Below are positions 42,894-51,365 of a stretch of DNA of 64,000 nucleotides, in pieces (position 1 is the first letter of the stretch; every line of letters begins with the position of its first letter). The notes beneath the pieces were generated by a model, which worked only from the letters and a program-made list of their open reading frames with translations, was not told the origin of the DNA and did not search any database. The stretch spans positions 39,717 through 103,716 of the forward strand of contig SUYY01000001.1 in assembly GCA_015060205.1 (NCBI GenBank), in the 5' to 3' direction. The position numbers and the translations under genes were made by a program. Source of the stretch: Bacteroidales bacterium. GTDB taxonomy: Bacteria > Bacteroidota > Bacteroidia > Bacteroidales > UBA932.

Positions 42894-44606
42894 ATGAGTC
42901 AGTATATAGTATCGGCACGAAAATACAGACCGGACTCCTTCGGGACACTTATAGGTCAGGACAATATAGCGCAGACGCTCAAGAATTCCATTCTACGCGG
43001 ACAACTTGCGCACGCATATCTTTTCTGCGGTCCTCGAGGCGTGGGAAAGACGACCACAGCGCGTATATTCGCGAAAATGATCAACTGTTCCAACCCTTCC
43101 GAGGGTATGGAGCCATGCGGGACATGCGAATCCTGCCTCTCGTTTGCAGAAGGCCGTTCATACTGCATTCATGAACTCGACGCTGCGTCCAACAACGGTG
43201 TGGATGACATAAAGGCCCTCATGGACCAGGTGCGCGTACCTCCTCAGGTGGGAAAATACAGTGTATATATCATCGATGAGGTGCATATGCTGTCACAATC
43301 GGCCTTCAATGCATTCCTGAAGACTCTTGAAGAACCGCCTGCTCACGCGATCTTCATTCTGGCCACAACGGAGAAGCACAAGATTCTTCCGACAATTCTC
43401 TCGCGTTGCCAGACATATGACTTCAACCGTATCACAGTGGACAATATCGTCAGAAATCTCCGGATGGTGGCATCGAACGAAGGCATTTCCATTGACGACG
43501 AGTCCCTGCACGTGATTGCACACAAGGCGGATGGAGCGATGCGCGATGCACTGACCATCTTTGACCAGACCGTGGCATTCTGCGGAACAGACGTGAAGTA
43601 TCAGGATGTGCTGAGGAACCTTAATGTGCTTGACTATGAATATAGTTTCTCGCTTGTCGAGGCATTCCTCCGGGGCGATTACCCTTCCGCTCTCACAACA
43701 TTCGACGAGATATTGACAAAAGGATTCAATGCACTGCATTTTGTGGCAGCATTGTCCTCGCATCTTCGTGACCTTGCCGTGAGCAAGACCGGAGGGCTGG
43801 ACTCTCTTCTCGAACTTCCGGACTCATTGAAGAAAAGATACAAGGAGCAGGCGGAAAGATGCCCGATGCAGTTCATATATGAAGCACTCGGCATCACCAC
43901 AGCATGCGAATCGGGATACAGGGCGAGCGTGAATCCTCGTCTGCACATCGAATTTGCGCTCATGAGGCTGGCGTTTCTGATGAAGAAGCCGGAAGCACAG
44001 ACAGTTGCCCCGGTATCTGCGGCTCCTCAGACTTCGGTCACTTCTGTTGCGGCACCTGCAGAAGTTCAGCAGGGACCGGTTTCCGCAGTTCCGGCACAAC
44101 AGGACGAGTCTCCTTCCGCGCAGCAGCGTGAACGTCGTACCCGTGGCACACGTACAACTGCAGGACTGTCCATGAAGGCAATTCTGAGCGACGAAAAACC
44201 AAAGGAAGCCAACGTATCCAAGGAGGCCCCGGCACCGTCGGAAGAGGAGATCAGAGAAAAATGGCCGGAACTGGCACTCAGATACAAACACCTTGACAGG
44301 CTCTGCAGCATGCTCAACACCACGACTCTGAGCATAAGCGACACCGGAGACTTCAAGACTGTAGTGTTCCGCGTCGTGAACGAGGCCCAGAAGACATGGG
44401 TCGAAACCAAGATGCTGCACGATCTGGAAGGTAACCTGAGAGCCATAATGAAATCCATGAAGATATATCTCCGGGTGGAAGTGACTCCGGACGATGAGCC
44501 TCAGGAAAAGAAGATATACATGCCTGGAGAGCAGGCAGGAGTGCTGATGAAGGAAAACTCGGAAGTCAACAGTCTCATTACCGACCTGGGACTTGATATA
44601 AAATAA
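42894..44606 (+). CDS. dnaX: DNA polymerase III subunits gamma and tau
   Basis: 570 aa. Walker A is GPRGVGKTTTARIF. The zinc module is C-x8-C-x2-C-x2-C-like (CSNPSEGMEPCGTCESC). Walker B and sensor motifs are YIIDEVHMLS and ILATTEKHKILPTILSRCQ. An Ala/Pro/Gln-rich linker lies at about 370-440 and the C-terminal tau-like domain at 450-570. It loads the sliding clamp and couples the replisome. Whether a shorter gamma form is made by frameshifting is not apparent from the sequence. lptB follows after 16 nt. Confidence 0.93.
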   Translation: MSQYIVSARKYRPDSFGTLIGQDNIAQTLKNSILRGQLAHAYLFCGPRGVGKTTTARIFAKMINCSNPSEGMEPCGTCESCLSFAEGRSYCIHELDAASNNGVDDIKALMDQVRVPPQVGKYSVYIIDEVHMLSQSAFNAFLKTLEEPPAHAIFILATTEKHKILPTILSRCQTYDFNRITVDNIVRNLRMVASNEGISIDDESLHVIAHKADGAMRDALTIFDQTVAFCGTDVKYQDVLRNLNVLDYEYSFSLVEAFLRGDYPSALTTFDEILTKGFNALHFVAALSSHLRDLAVSKTGGLDSLLELPDSLKKRYKEQAERCPMQFIYEALGITTACESGYRASVNPRLHIEFALMRLAFLMKKPEAQTVAPVSAAPQTSVTSVAAPAEVQQGPVSAVPAQQDESPSAQQRERRTRGTRTTAGLSMKAILSDEKPKEANVSKEAPAPSEEEIREKWPELALRYKHLDRLCSMLNTTTLSISDTGDFKTVVFRVVNEAQKTWVETKMLHDLEGNLRAIMKSMKIYLRVEVTPDDEPQEKKIYMPGEQAGVLMKENSEVNSLITDLGLDIK

Positions 44607-44622
44607 AGAAAACACCAGACAA

Positions 44623-45462
44623 ATGAAATTACGCTGCGAAAACCTTGTTAAGAAATATGGTCAGAGAACCGTCGTGAAGGGCGTTTCCATGGAAGTCAAT
44701 CAGGGCGAGATTGTGGGATTCCTCGGTCCGAACGGTGCCGGCAAGACCACAAGTTTCTACATGATCACCGGACTTATCGTTCCAAATGACGGCAAGATAT
44801 TCCTTGACGACGAGGATATCACAAAACTTCCTATGTTCAAGCGTTCCCAGAAAGGTGTGGGATACCTTGCACAGGAAGCATCAGTATTCCGCCATATGAG
44901 CGTGGAGGACAATATCATGTCAGTGATGGAGATGTCCAAACAGTTCACAAAGGAACAACGCAAGCAGCGTCTGGAAGACCTTCTGGACGAGTTCAACCTT
45001 CACAAGGTACGTAAAAGCAAAGGTATACAGTTGTCCGGAGGTGAACGACGCCGCTGTGAAATTGCACGCGCACTTGCCATCGACCCGAAATTCATCCTTC
45101 TTGACGAGCCGTTCGCCGGAGTGGACCCTATCGCAGTGGAGGACATCCAGTACATCATCGCAAAACTCAAATACAAGAACATCGGAGTCATCATCACCGA
45201 CCACAATGTAGGAGAAACCCTGGCCATCATCGATCGCGCATACCTGCTCTATGAAGGATCGATTCTCCAGAGCGGAACCCCTGAAGCGCTTGCAGAAGAT
45301 GACGAAGTACGAACCAAGTATCTCGGTTCAAACTTCACACTGAAACGTTCGGCAGCCTTCCTGCGCGCCGAGGCTGGTGGTCCTCAGCGAGTAAACAACG
45401 CAGCGGAACACGCAGAAGCCGTTGCCAAAGGCCATCTGGACGGTCCTGCTAACAAACAGTAA
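44623..45462 (+). CDS. lptB: LPS export ABC transporter ATPase LptB
   Basis: 279 aa. Walker A GPNGAGKTTSF, Q-loop YLAQEASVFRHMSVEDN, signature LSGGERRRCEIARAL and Walker B ILLDEPFAGVDPIAVED are all typical of LptB. It provides energy for moving lipopolysaccharide from the inner membrane to the outer membrane via LptFG and LptC. After the usual end near residue 240 there is a basic, Ala-rich extension of about 40 residues. A terminator hairpin follows. Confidence 0.92.
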   Translation: MKLRCENLVKKYGQRTVVKGVSMEVNQGEIVGFLGPNGAGKTTSFYMITGLIVPNDGKIFLDDEDITKLPMFKRSQKGVGYLAQEASVFRHMSVEDNIMSVMEMSKQFTKEQRKQRLEDLLDEFNLHKVRKSKGIQLSGGERRRCEIARALAIDPKFILLDEPFAGVDPIAVEDIQYIIAKLKYKNIGVIITDHNVGETLAIIDRAYLLYEGSILQSGTPEALAEDDEVRTKYLGSNFTLKRSAAFLRAEAGGPQRVNNAAEHAEAVAKGHLDGPANKQ

Positions 45463-45484
45463 ACCGATAACGGTCCGATATATA

Positions 45485-45532
45485 GCGTGCCCGAAGGTGT
45501 CCAGATTTGCACCCTCCGGCACGCATGTTTTT
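45485..45532 (+). terminator. Terminator after lptB
   Basis: GCGTGCC..GGTG pairs with CACC..GGCACGC, followed by ATGTTTTTTATA. The stem has a few mismatches. A closely similar, more perfect hairpin lies 45 nt further on. Confidence 0.75.
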
Positions 45533-45567
45533 TATAACACACTGATAATCCAATAATTACAAATACA

Positions 45568-45611
45568 CAACGTGCCCGATGGTGCTTAATTTGACACCTT
45601 CGGGCACGTTG
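45568..45611. terminator. Second, related hairpin between lptB and the barrel protein
   Basis: CAACGTGCCCGA.GGTG pairs with CACC.TCGGGCACGTTG. It lies 28 nt beyond the stop of the minus-strand gene at 45640, so it may terminate that gene; the minus-strand T-run is weak. It is a sequence duplicate of the lptB terminator. Confidence 0.6.
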
Positions 45612-45639
45612 TATATAAGGCGCGTCGAGTAGGAATGTA

Positions 45640-46704
45640 TCAGAATCCGATTCCGACAGAGAGGAGAACACCCGGCTCTTTCTTCAGAGGAATCTTGAGA
45701 CCGACCCTGATACAGGAGAAGATATTGAAATTGATATCCCACAATACAGAGAATTTCTTTATTCTCTCCTTTTCCTCTTCTGTCATTTTCTGCACCTTGC
45801 CATCCACCTTTGACCGACTTCCTAAATATATGTCGAAAGTAGGACCTGTGCTCAACTCTATGGTCCTGTCAACAAAACTGATTCCCACATTACATGGAAT
45901 AATAAGGTTGTATTGAGAACCTTTCAACTTGTACTTTTTGCCCTCGATATCTTCAAGTTCCGTACTGGTAAAGAACATTCTTGTTCCCAAACCCACCCAG
46001 GTAAAGACATTCTTATGAAAATATTCCTTCCAGCCCAGACCCACAGATAATCCGCCAGACTTATCAGATAACTCTGAAGCCTCACTGTCGTAATCATAAG
46101 TGACAAAGACTCCAAGACAACGGTTTCTAAGTTCCGTTTCCCCATTCTGAGCAGACACAGATGTGTTTTGCTGCGGCACAGTCACTGCCGGTACACCTGT
46201 CGCAAAATTCTGAGAATAACCGGCATTACCTGTCGGACCGGTCTGGGTCATGACATTTGTCGGTGCATTCGGACTGGTCTGAGGAACCGAAAAAGGATTC
46301 ACATATCCGTTTTTCGCATATTCGTTGGCGACAGACTCACTGTAATGGGTCTTTCCATCCTTTGTCAGATAGTAGAACGAACCTCCCTCCATAAACTGAA
46401 CTTTAGCCACACCGTTCTTGAAACCGACAGAAGTAAGGTCCTTGGAATAGAAAGACAAATTGAAACATTTCTTGCCCGACCTGTCGATAAAGTAATACAT
46501 TGAGGAATTGCTGTTATCCGAAACCACGGCATAGCCTTCACTGAAAGGAGAAGCATACCACCACTGCGGCATGATCACCCATTTGCCGGAAGCATCGGCA
46601 TATCCCCATATCTGACCATACTGTTTGAGTATCGGATCCTGATTCTGAGAGAAACAAAAAATTGACACCAACAGTGTCGCAAAAGATAGAATAACACGTT
46701 TCAT
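45640..46704 (-). CDS. WG-repeat protein with C-terminal beta-barrel-like region
   Basis: 354 aa from the ATG at 46704 (MKRVILSFATLLVSIFCFSQ, signal peptide). The first half has WG-type repeats (YGQIWGYADASGKWVIMPQWWYASPFSEGYAVV, FKNGVAKVQF). A Pro/Thr/Gln-rich linker (NPFSVPQTSPNAPTN) follows. The last 150 residues alternate in a barrel-like way and end in an aromatic strand (GVLLSVGIGF). It is likely an outer-membrane-associated protein of unknown function. It is one of two WG-repeat genes here. Confidence 0.78.
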   Translation of the reverse strand: MKRVILSFATLLVSIFCFSQNQDPILKQYGQIWGYADASGKWVIMPQWWYASPFSEGYAVVSDNSNSSMYYFIDRSGKKCFNLSFYSKDLTSVGFKNGVAKVQFMEGGSFYYLTKDGKTHYSESVANEYAKNGYVNPFSVPQTSPNAPTNVMTQTGPTGNAGYSQNFATGVPAVTVPQQNTSVSAQNGETELRNRCLGVFVTYDYDSEASELSDKSGGLSVGLGWKEYFHKNVFTWVGLGTRMFFTSTELEDIEGKKYKLKGSQYNLIIPCNVGISFVDRTIELSTGPTFDIYLGSRSKVDGKVQKMTEEEKERIKKFSVLWDINFNIFSCIRVGLKIPLKKEPGVLLSVGIGF

Positions 46705-46723
46705 AAGATATAAGTAAGGTACA

Positions 46724-46731
46724 CAAAAGTA
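46724..46731 (-). promoter_or_regulatory. -7 box for the WG-repeat barrel gene
   Basis: On the minus strand, TACTTTTG ends 19 nt before the ATG at 46704. The -33 element is unclear. Confidence 0.4.
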
Positions 46732-46832
46732 CATATTTTTTATAAACAGTTATTGAATATCAGGAATTTTCTTGCGTAATTTGTAGTGATGGTTCTCATC
46801 ATGATTCTCTAAAAATTTAAAACATTACAGAT

Positions 46833-47552
46833 ATGAAACGCAAACTTTTCATTTTCATCTCAATGATTCTCCTGTCTTCCGCTCTTTCAGCAAAACCGGC
46901 AAACGTAGTATACTACATTCTGAGCCAGACAGCCGAGTCGATATGTGACAACAGCATACTTTCAGTCGAATTCAACATTGAAAGCCCGCTCATATATACT
47001 CAGGAAGCGGGATATGTACACCCTCAGCCACACATATCACTGATACTGACCAACAAGTCAGACAAAGCCATCACGCTGAACCTCAATGCATCAAAACTGA
47101 TAAGAAACTCTCATGTCGAATCATTTGACAGTTTCTCTCAACAGAAGGACATCGTCATCGCACCGCATGCGTCGATAAGTTTTGACCAGATGAAACTGTT
47201 CACAGAGGAAGCACGCGCAGCATTCTACAACATGTATCATTTCAAACATCTCAAGGTTCTGAACAATGACTACGGAATGCTTTGCTTCGGTCAGTTGGAC
47301 AAGACTCTGGAACCAGGAGCAGTGATTTCCTATGCTCAGAGCAACACGCCTATATACATAGCCACTGCGGTCATATATTCAGTTGACGGAGCACAATATG
47401 AGATGCGTACCGAGTATTTTGCTGAGAAAAAAATCGGATCAGCACTGAACGGAATGGCAACCGAAAAAGAAGAAATCATAAACAACGCATACCCGGACTG
47501 GGTAAATCCGAAACATGAAGTTATCAAACTCTGGTGCTTAAAAGAAAGGTAG
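46833..47552 (+). CDS. Secreted protein of unknown function
   Basis: 239 aa with a signal peptide (MKRKLFIFISMILLSSALSA). It has a beta-rich pattern (HPQPHISLILTNKSDKAITLNLNASKLI) and no catalytic motif. It resembles the DUF-type extracellular proteins found in Bacteroidales gene pairs. The next gene's likely ATG (47558) comes 5 nt after its stop, so they are co-transcribed. Function unknown. Confidence 0.75.
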   Translation: MKRKLFIFISMILLSSALSAKPANVVYYILSQTAESICDNSILSVEFNIESPLIYTQEAGYVHPQPHISLILTNKSDKAITLNLNASKLIRNSHVESFDSFSQQKDIVIAPHASISFDQMKLFTEEARAAFYNMYHFKHLKVLNNDYGMLCFGQLDKTLEPGAVISYAQSNTPIYIATAVIYSVDGAQYEMRTEYFAEKKIGSALNGMATEKEEIINNAYPDWVNPKHEVIKLWCLKER

Positions 47553-47557
47553 TCCTT

Positions 47558-48697
47558 ATGAAGAAAATTCTACTTGCTATCTTGATTCTGACATATGCAG
47601 GATGCCTGTCCGCACAGACTCCAAGCCTCGGAAACAACGGTAAATACGGATTCGTGCAGAACGGTAATGTCGTCATACCTTATATATATGAATACGCGTC
47701 TGACTTCAATGACGGTCTGGCGGTAGTCTGCAAATCATCAAAGTTCGGATTCATTGACCGCACCGGACAGACCGTAATACCTTTCGAGTACAAAAATTCA
47801 CACGCGATCGGTTTCAGCGAAGGAGTCTGCGGAGTCACCAGAAATGGAAAGAAATGGTTTTTCATAGACAAGTCCGGCAATCGGATCAGCGACAAGGAAT
47901 ACTCATGCATAATGCCATATAAAAGCGGGATGGCAGCGGTATATATTGACGACAATACAGCGGTATTCGTGGACAAGTCAGGTCGTCAGGTGATCGACGC
48001 GGAGTTTGCATATGCAGAAACATTCCACGACGGTATTGCAGTAGCCGGAAAACTTGACAGCAGCAGAAGCAGACTGATATACGGATTCATAGACACCAAA
48101 GGCAACTGGCTGTCAAATTCATTCTATGACGAGATACATAGCGAAATAGGCAAATCGCCATTTGAGACCAGCGGTATTGTAATGGTCAGGAAGGGCAACA
48201 GGACTGGATATGTTAACAGGCAGATGCAGTTCTTCGAGTCACTCGACAGAGCAGTAGCATCCAGTCTGCAGTCAGAAAGCAATGCCTACAAAAAGATCTT
48301 TGATTTTGAATGTGGAAAATTCTACCGGATCACTCACACGGACTGGCGGACAGAGAAGAACAGGAATCCGGAACTGATCGTGGAACTATCCATCGAATTG
48401 GCCTGGGTATCAGTCGGAGAATCAATATGGGGATGTGTCATGACATGGGGAGACGAAAACGGTGCCGACCAGATTGATGTCTATTCATTCTCGAAACGAG
48501 AAGTAGTCGGTGACGGTATAATTCAGTACTCCAATGACGAGGGGGACTTCATCAGTGTCACAACAAAGGAAGATGGGCAAGGAGTATGTCTGGTCAAACC
48601 TAAAGACAATACATACATGATATACCTGTTCGATACTGCACCACTGTCAGAACCTTTCGTCAAGAGGGAGTTCAGAGAGACGGCTATTGTCTTGTGA
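47558..48697 (+). CDS. WG-repeat-containing secreted protein
   Basis: 379 aa from the ATG at 47558; the track's 47534 adds eight residues from the previous gene's end. The signal peptide is MKKILLAILILTYAGCLSAQ. At least five WG-type repeats follow: YGFVQNGNVVIPYIYEYASDFNDGLAVV, FGFIDRTGQTVIPFEY, WFFIDKSGNRISD, VFVDKSGRQVID, YGFIDTKGNW. The C-terminal 130 residues are unassigned. WG repeats form beta-propeller-like or solenoid surfaces for binding. The 3' end overlaps the convergent murA by 14 nt. Confidence 0.82.
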   Translation: MKKILLAILILTYAGCLSAQTPSLGNNGKYGFVQNGNVVIPYIYEYASDFNDGLAVVCKSSKFGFIDRTGQTVIPFEYKNSHAIGFSEGVCGVTRNGKKWFFIDKSGNRISDKEYSCIMPYKSGMAAVYIDDNTAVFVDKSGRQVIDAEFAYAETFHDGIAVAGKLDSSRSRLIYGFIDTKGNWLSNSFYDEIHSEIGKSPFETSGIVMVRKGNRTGYVNRQMQFFESLDRAVASSLQSESNAYKKIFDFECGKFYRITHTDWRTEKNRNPELIVELSIELAWVSVGESIWGCVMTWGDENGADQIDVYSFSKREVVGDGIIQYSNDEGDFISVTTKEDGQGVCLVKPKDNTYMIYLFDTAPLSEPFVKREFRETAIVL

Positions 48698-49997
48698 TCC
48701 TGGCACCGAGGGCGTTGAGGCGGGTGTCTATGTCCTCGTAACCTCGGTCAATCTGGTCGATGTTGCTGATCACGCTCGTTCCGTTGGCCGACATGGCTGC
48801 AATCAGGAGGGCGATACCTGCACGGATATCCGGTGAGGACATTCTGCCGGCACGGAGTCTGTAGCGGTGGTCATGTCCGACAACCACGGCCCTGTGAGGA
48901 TCGCAGAGAATGATCTGAGCACCCATATCTATGAGTTTGTCCACGAAGAAAAGCCGGCTCTCGAACATCTTCTGATGTATCAGGACACTTCCCTTGCACT
49001 GTGTGGCCATAACCAGGATCACACTCAGAAGGTCTGGGGAAAGTCCGGGCCAAGGTGCATCTGCAATATTCAGGATCGAACCGTCGAGGAAGGAATCGAT
49101 GACATAACTCTCCTGCGCCGGTATATATATATCGTCGCCTCGTCTTTCAAGATTTACTCCAAGTTTCCTGAATACATCCGGAATCATTCCAAGTTCGTCA
49201 TATGCGACATCCTTGATTGTCATCTCACTCTGGTTCATCGCAGCGAGGGCTATGAATGAACCTATTTCGATCATGTCCGGAAGAATCCTGTGCTCCGTGC
49301 CACCGAGTCTCTTCACGCCGGTGATAGTCAGCAGATTGCTGCCAACGCCCTCAATCTTCGCTCCCATGCGGTTGAGCATACGGCATAACTGCTGCAGATA
49401 AGGCTCGCATGCTGCATTGTATATGGTAGTCACACCCTCTGCAAGCACTGCTGCCATTACAATGTTTGCAGTACCTGTCACAGACGCCTCATCAAGAAGC
49501 ATATATCTGCCTTTCAATGATTTTCCTTCTGGAACAGACAGATAAAAGGCCTTCCTGTCCGCATCATATTCCTGATCGGCACCCAGGTTCATGAATCCGA
49601 GGATATGCGTATCCACACGGCGTCTTCCTATCTGATCCCCGCCAGGTTTCGGGAAATACGCTCTGCCGAAACGGGCAAGAAGAGGTCCGACCACCATGAC
49701 CGAGCCACGCAACTTGGCACATCTTGCCACAAAATCCTGGCTCATGACATAGTCCGTATCAATATTCTCCGCCTTGAAAGTATATTTTCCCTTTTCATGA
49801 CGTGTCACCTTGACTCCCATTCCTTCAAGCAGGAGTATCAGATTCTTTATGTCAAGAATTTCAGGAATATTTGAAACCGTCACCTCCTGATCGGTCAGAA
49901 GCACTGCACTGATTATCTGCAACGCCTCATTCTTCGCACCCTGAGGAGTGATTTCTCCACTCAGCGGATGTCCACCTTCTACTACAAACGAACCCAT
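48684..49997 (-). CDS. murA: UDP-N-acetylglucosamine 1-carboxyvinyltransferase, Cys-to-Asp active-site form
   Basis: 437 aa. EPT-family motifs: QGAKNEALQI (substrate Lys-Asn), LLDEASVTGTANIVMAAVLAEG and GEITPQGAKNE. The loop that in E. coli holds catalytic Cys115 (PGGCTIGARPVD) reads PGGDQIGRRRVD here, with Asp121. This natural replacement is known from fosfomycin-insensitive MurA enzymes, for example of mycobacteria and chlamydiae. It makes the first committed precursor of peptidoglycan from UDP-GlcNAc and phosphoenolpyruvate. It is last in a minus-strand run murB-murA; the gap to murB is 79 nt. Confidence 0.93.
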   Translation of the reverse strand: MGSFVVEGGHPLSGEITPQGAKNEALQIISAVLLTDQEVTVSNIPEILDIKNLILLLEGMGVKVTRHEKGKYTFKAENIDTDYVMSQDFVARCAKLRGSVMVVGPLLARFGRAYFPKPGGDQIGRRRVDTHILGFMNLGADQEYDADRKAFYLSVPEGKSLKGRYMLLDEASVTGTANIVMAAVLAEGVTTIYNAACEPYLQQLCRMLNRMGAKIEGVGSNLLTITGVKRLGGTEHRILPDMIEIGSFIALAAMNQSEMTIKDVAYDELGMIPDVFRKLGVNLERRGDDIYIPAQESYVIDSFLDGSILNIADAPWPGLSPDLLSVILVMATQCKGSVLIHQKMFESRLFFVDKLIDMGAQIILCDPHRAVVVGHDHRYRLRAGRMSSPDIRAGIALLIAAMSANGTSVISNIDQIDRGYEDIDTRLNALGARITRQ

Positions 49998-50076
49998 ATC
50001 TATAATTTCCTAAATATCAACAGATTATACTATTCATTCCACAAGTATGCAGGAGCCACTCATGGCATACCGGTAT

Positions 50077-51327
50077 TTAAGGTGTTACGTGTTCCACCTC
50101 CGGATGCAGTTCCACACCGAAACGGGACTTCACAGAATCGATGATACGACGCTCCAGTCCGATTATTTCTTCCGGATAGGCTTCCCCGGTGTAATTCACG
50201 ATGACGAGCGGCTGCTTGTCCCACACTGCAGCACCGCCGCTCCGACGTCCCTTCCATCCGCATTGCTCAATCATCCACGCAGCAGGCACCTTGACTGTTC
50301 CGTCTGGCAGATCATAATGCGGAACATTATAATCCGCCCCATGTTCTGCCTTGGCAGAGGTCTCTATCTTCCTGAAATGCTCCGCGCTTATGATCGGATT
50401 TTTGAAGAAACTTCCTGCACTTCCCATCACAGAGGGTTCAGGCAGTTTTTCCTTGCGGATTCCGATAATGACCTTGCGGATTAATGATGGGGTTAGAGAT
50501 TTCTCCACTCGCTTCTCTCGGTCGAAATGACAGTCTGAAGTCTCGTCGACATGACTGTTCGAAGTCTTGCTTACATGACTTTCAACCGCCGCTTTCAGAT
50601 GACCATAGTCAAGCACCGGTCTCGGTTCCCTGCTCAATGCAAATACCACGTGGGTGACAACATACCGTCCCTTCACCTGAGGATCCTTGAATATGGAATC
50701 CCGGTAGCCGTAACGGCATTCCGCCACTGGAAAACTCACAAATTCCTCCTCCACGGTATCATAACAATATACCGTATGGATGACATCCTTCACCTCAACG
50801 CCATAAGCACCGATATTCTGGACGGCAGATGCTCCTACCTCTCCAGGAATATAAGAGAGGTTCTCCACTCCCCAGAGTCCTTCTTTGGCTGCCCATGCGC
50901 AGAAGTCGTCGAAAATGACACCGGCACCGACGGACACCATTACCGACGGGGAGGTTGCCACGTCGCGAGGCTCCTCGCAATGACAGCGGGGGGAGATTGC
51001 CACGTCGCGAGGCTCCTCGCAATGACAGTGAGGGGAGGTCTCGTCGCTATGACAGCGGGAAGTGGTCTCATCGCAATTTGGATCGACACAATCTCTATCC
51101 AGGATTTCAATGAAATCAATCTTCGAATGCAGAATCGTCCCCTTGAAATCGTCCGTAAAAAGCAGATTGCTTCCGCCACCGATGTGAAGCACAGGACGGG
51201 CCAGTTCAGAGAACTCTATATCCACAAGATCTGCAACGGAATCATATTCAATGAAACACCTTGCCTTCACCTTCATTCCGAAGGTGTTCATCTTTGTGAG
51301 ATCCTGGTAGTAATTGGTCTTGATCAT
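50077..51327 (-). CDS. murB: UDP-N-acetylmuramate dehydrogenase with in-frame repeat insertions
   Basis: 416 aa, against about 300-340 for usual MurB. The FAD-binding part is present (LHIGGGSNLLFTDD, LSYIPGEVGASAVQNIGAYG), as are the C-terminal catalytic domain motifs (GSAGSFFKNP, AAWMIEQCGWKGRRSGGAAV). The excess is in two stretches: residues about 79-128 (tandem CHCEEPRDVA repeats) and about 250-283 (CHFDREKRVEKSLTP). Both are translated palindromic repeats (see repeat entries). They fall between conserved blocks and should form loops. MurB reduces UDP-enolpyruvyl-GlcNAc to UDP-MurNAc in the cytoplasm, directly after MurA. Confidence 0.9.
   Translation of the reverse strand: MIKTNYYQDLTKMNTFGMKVKARCFIEYDSVADLVDIEFSELARPVLHIGGGSNLLFTDDFKGTILHSKIDFIEILDRDCVDPNCDETTSRCHSDETSPHCHCEEPRDVAISPRCHCEEPRDVATSPSVMVSVGAGVIFDDFCAWAAKEGLWGVENLSYIPGEVGASAVQNIGAYGVEVKDVIHTVYCYDTVEEEFVSFPVAECRYGYRDSIFKDPQVKGRYVVTHVVFALSREPRPVLDYGHLKAAVESHVSKTSNSHVDETSDCHFDREKRVEKSLTPSLIRKVIIGIRKEKLPEPSVMGSAGSFFKNPIISAEHFRKIETSAKAEHGADYNVPHYDLPDGTVKVPAAWMIEQCGWKGRRSGGAAVWDKQPLVIVNYTGEAYPEEIIGLERRIIDSVKSRFGVELHPEVEHVTP
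50496..50533. repeat. Palindromic repeat inside murB (type 1)
   Basis: Plus-strand sequence GAGATTTCTCCACTCGCTTC then TCTCGGTCGAAATGACAG. It translates in the murB frame as CHFDREKRVEKSL. Upstream of it in the gene are short CATGT..AGACTTC units (SKTSNSHVDETSD), an additional local tandem repeat. Confidence 0.75.
50953..51056. repeat. Tandem palindromic repeats inside murB (type 2)
   Basis: Two 34-nt copies (G-TTGCCACGTCGCGAGGCTC-CTCGCAATGACAG) lie 42 nt apart at 50953 and 50995, and a degenerate third unit reaches 51056. GAGG/CCTC and CGCGA pairs make each copy fold on itself. Translation gives the CHCEEPRDVA peptide repeats. Confidence 0.85.
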
Positions 51328-51365
51328 AGTTCAGATATCCCCGAAGCGGGGGGATGACTTTAATA

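Noticed and set aside
50953-51056. CRISPR-like tandem repeats in murB
   Set aside because: Only two good copies with an 8-nt gap, palindromic and in frame with murB; no cas genes.
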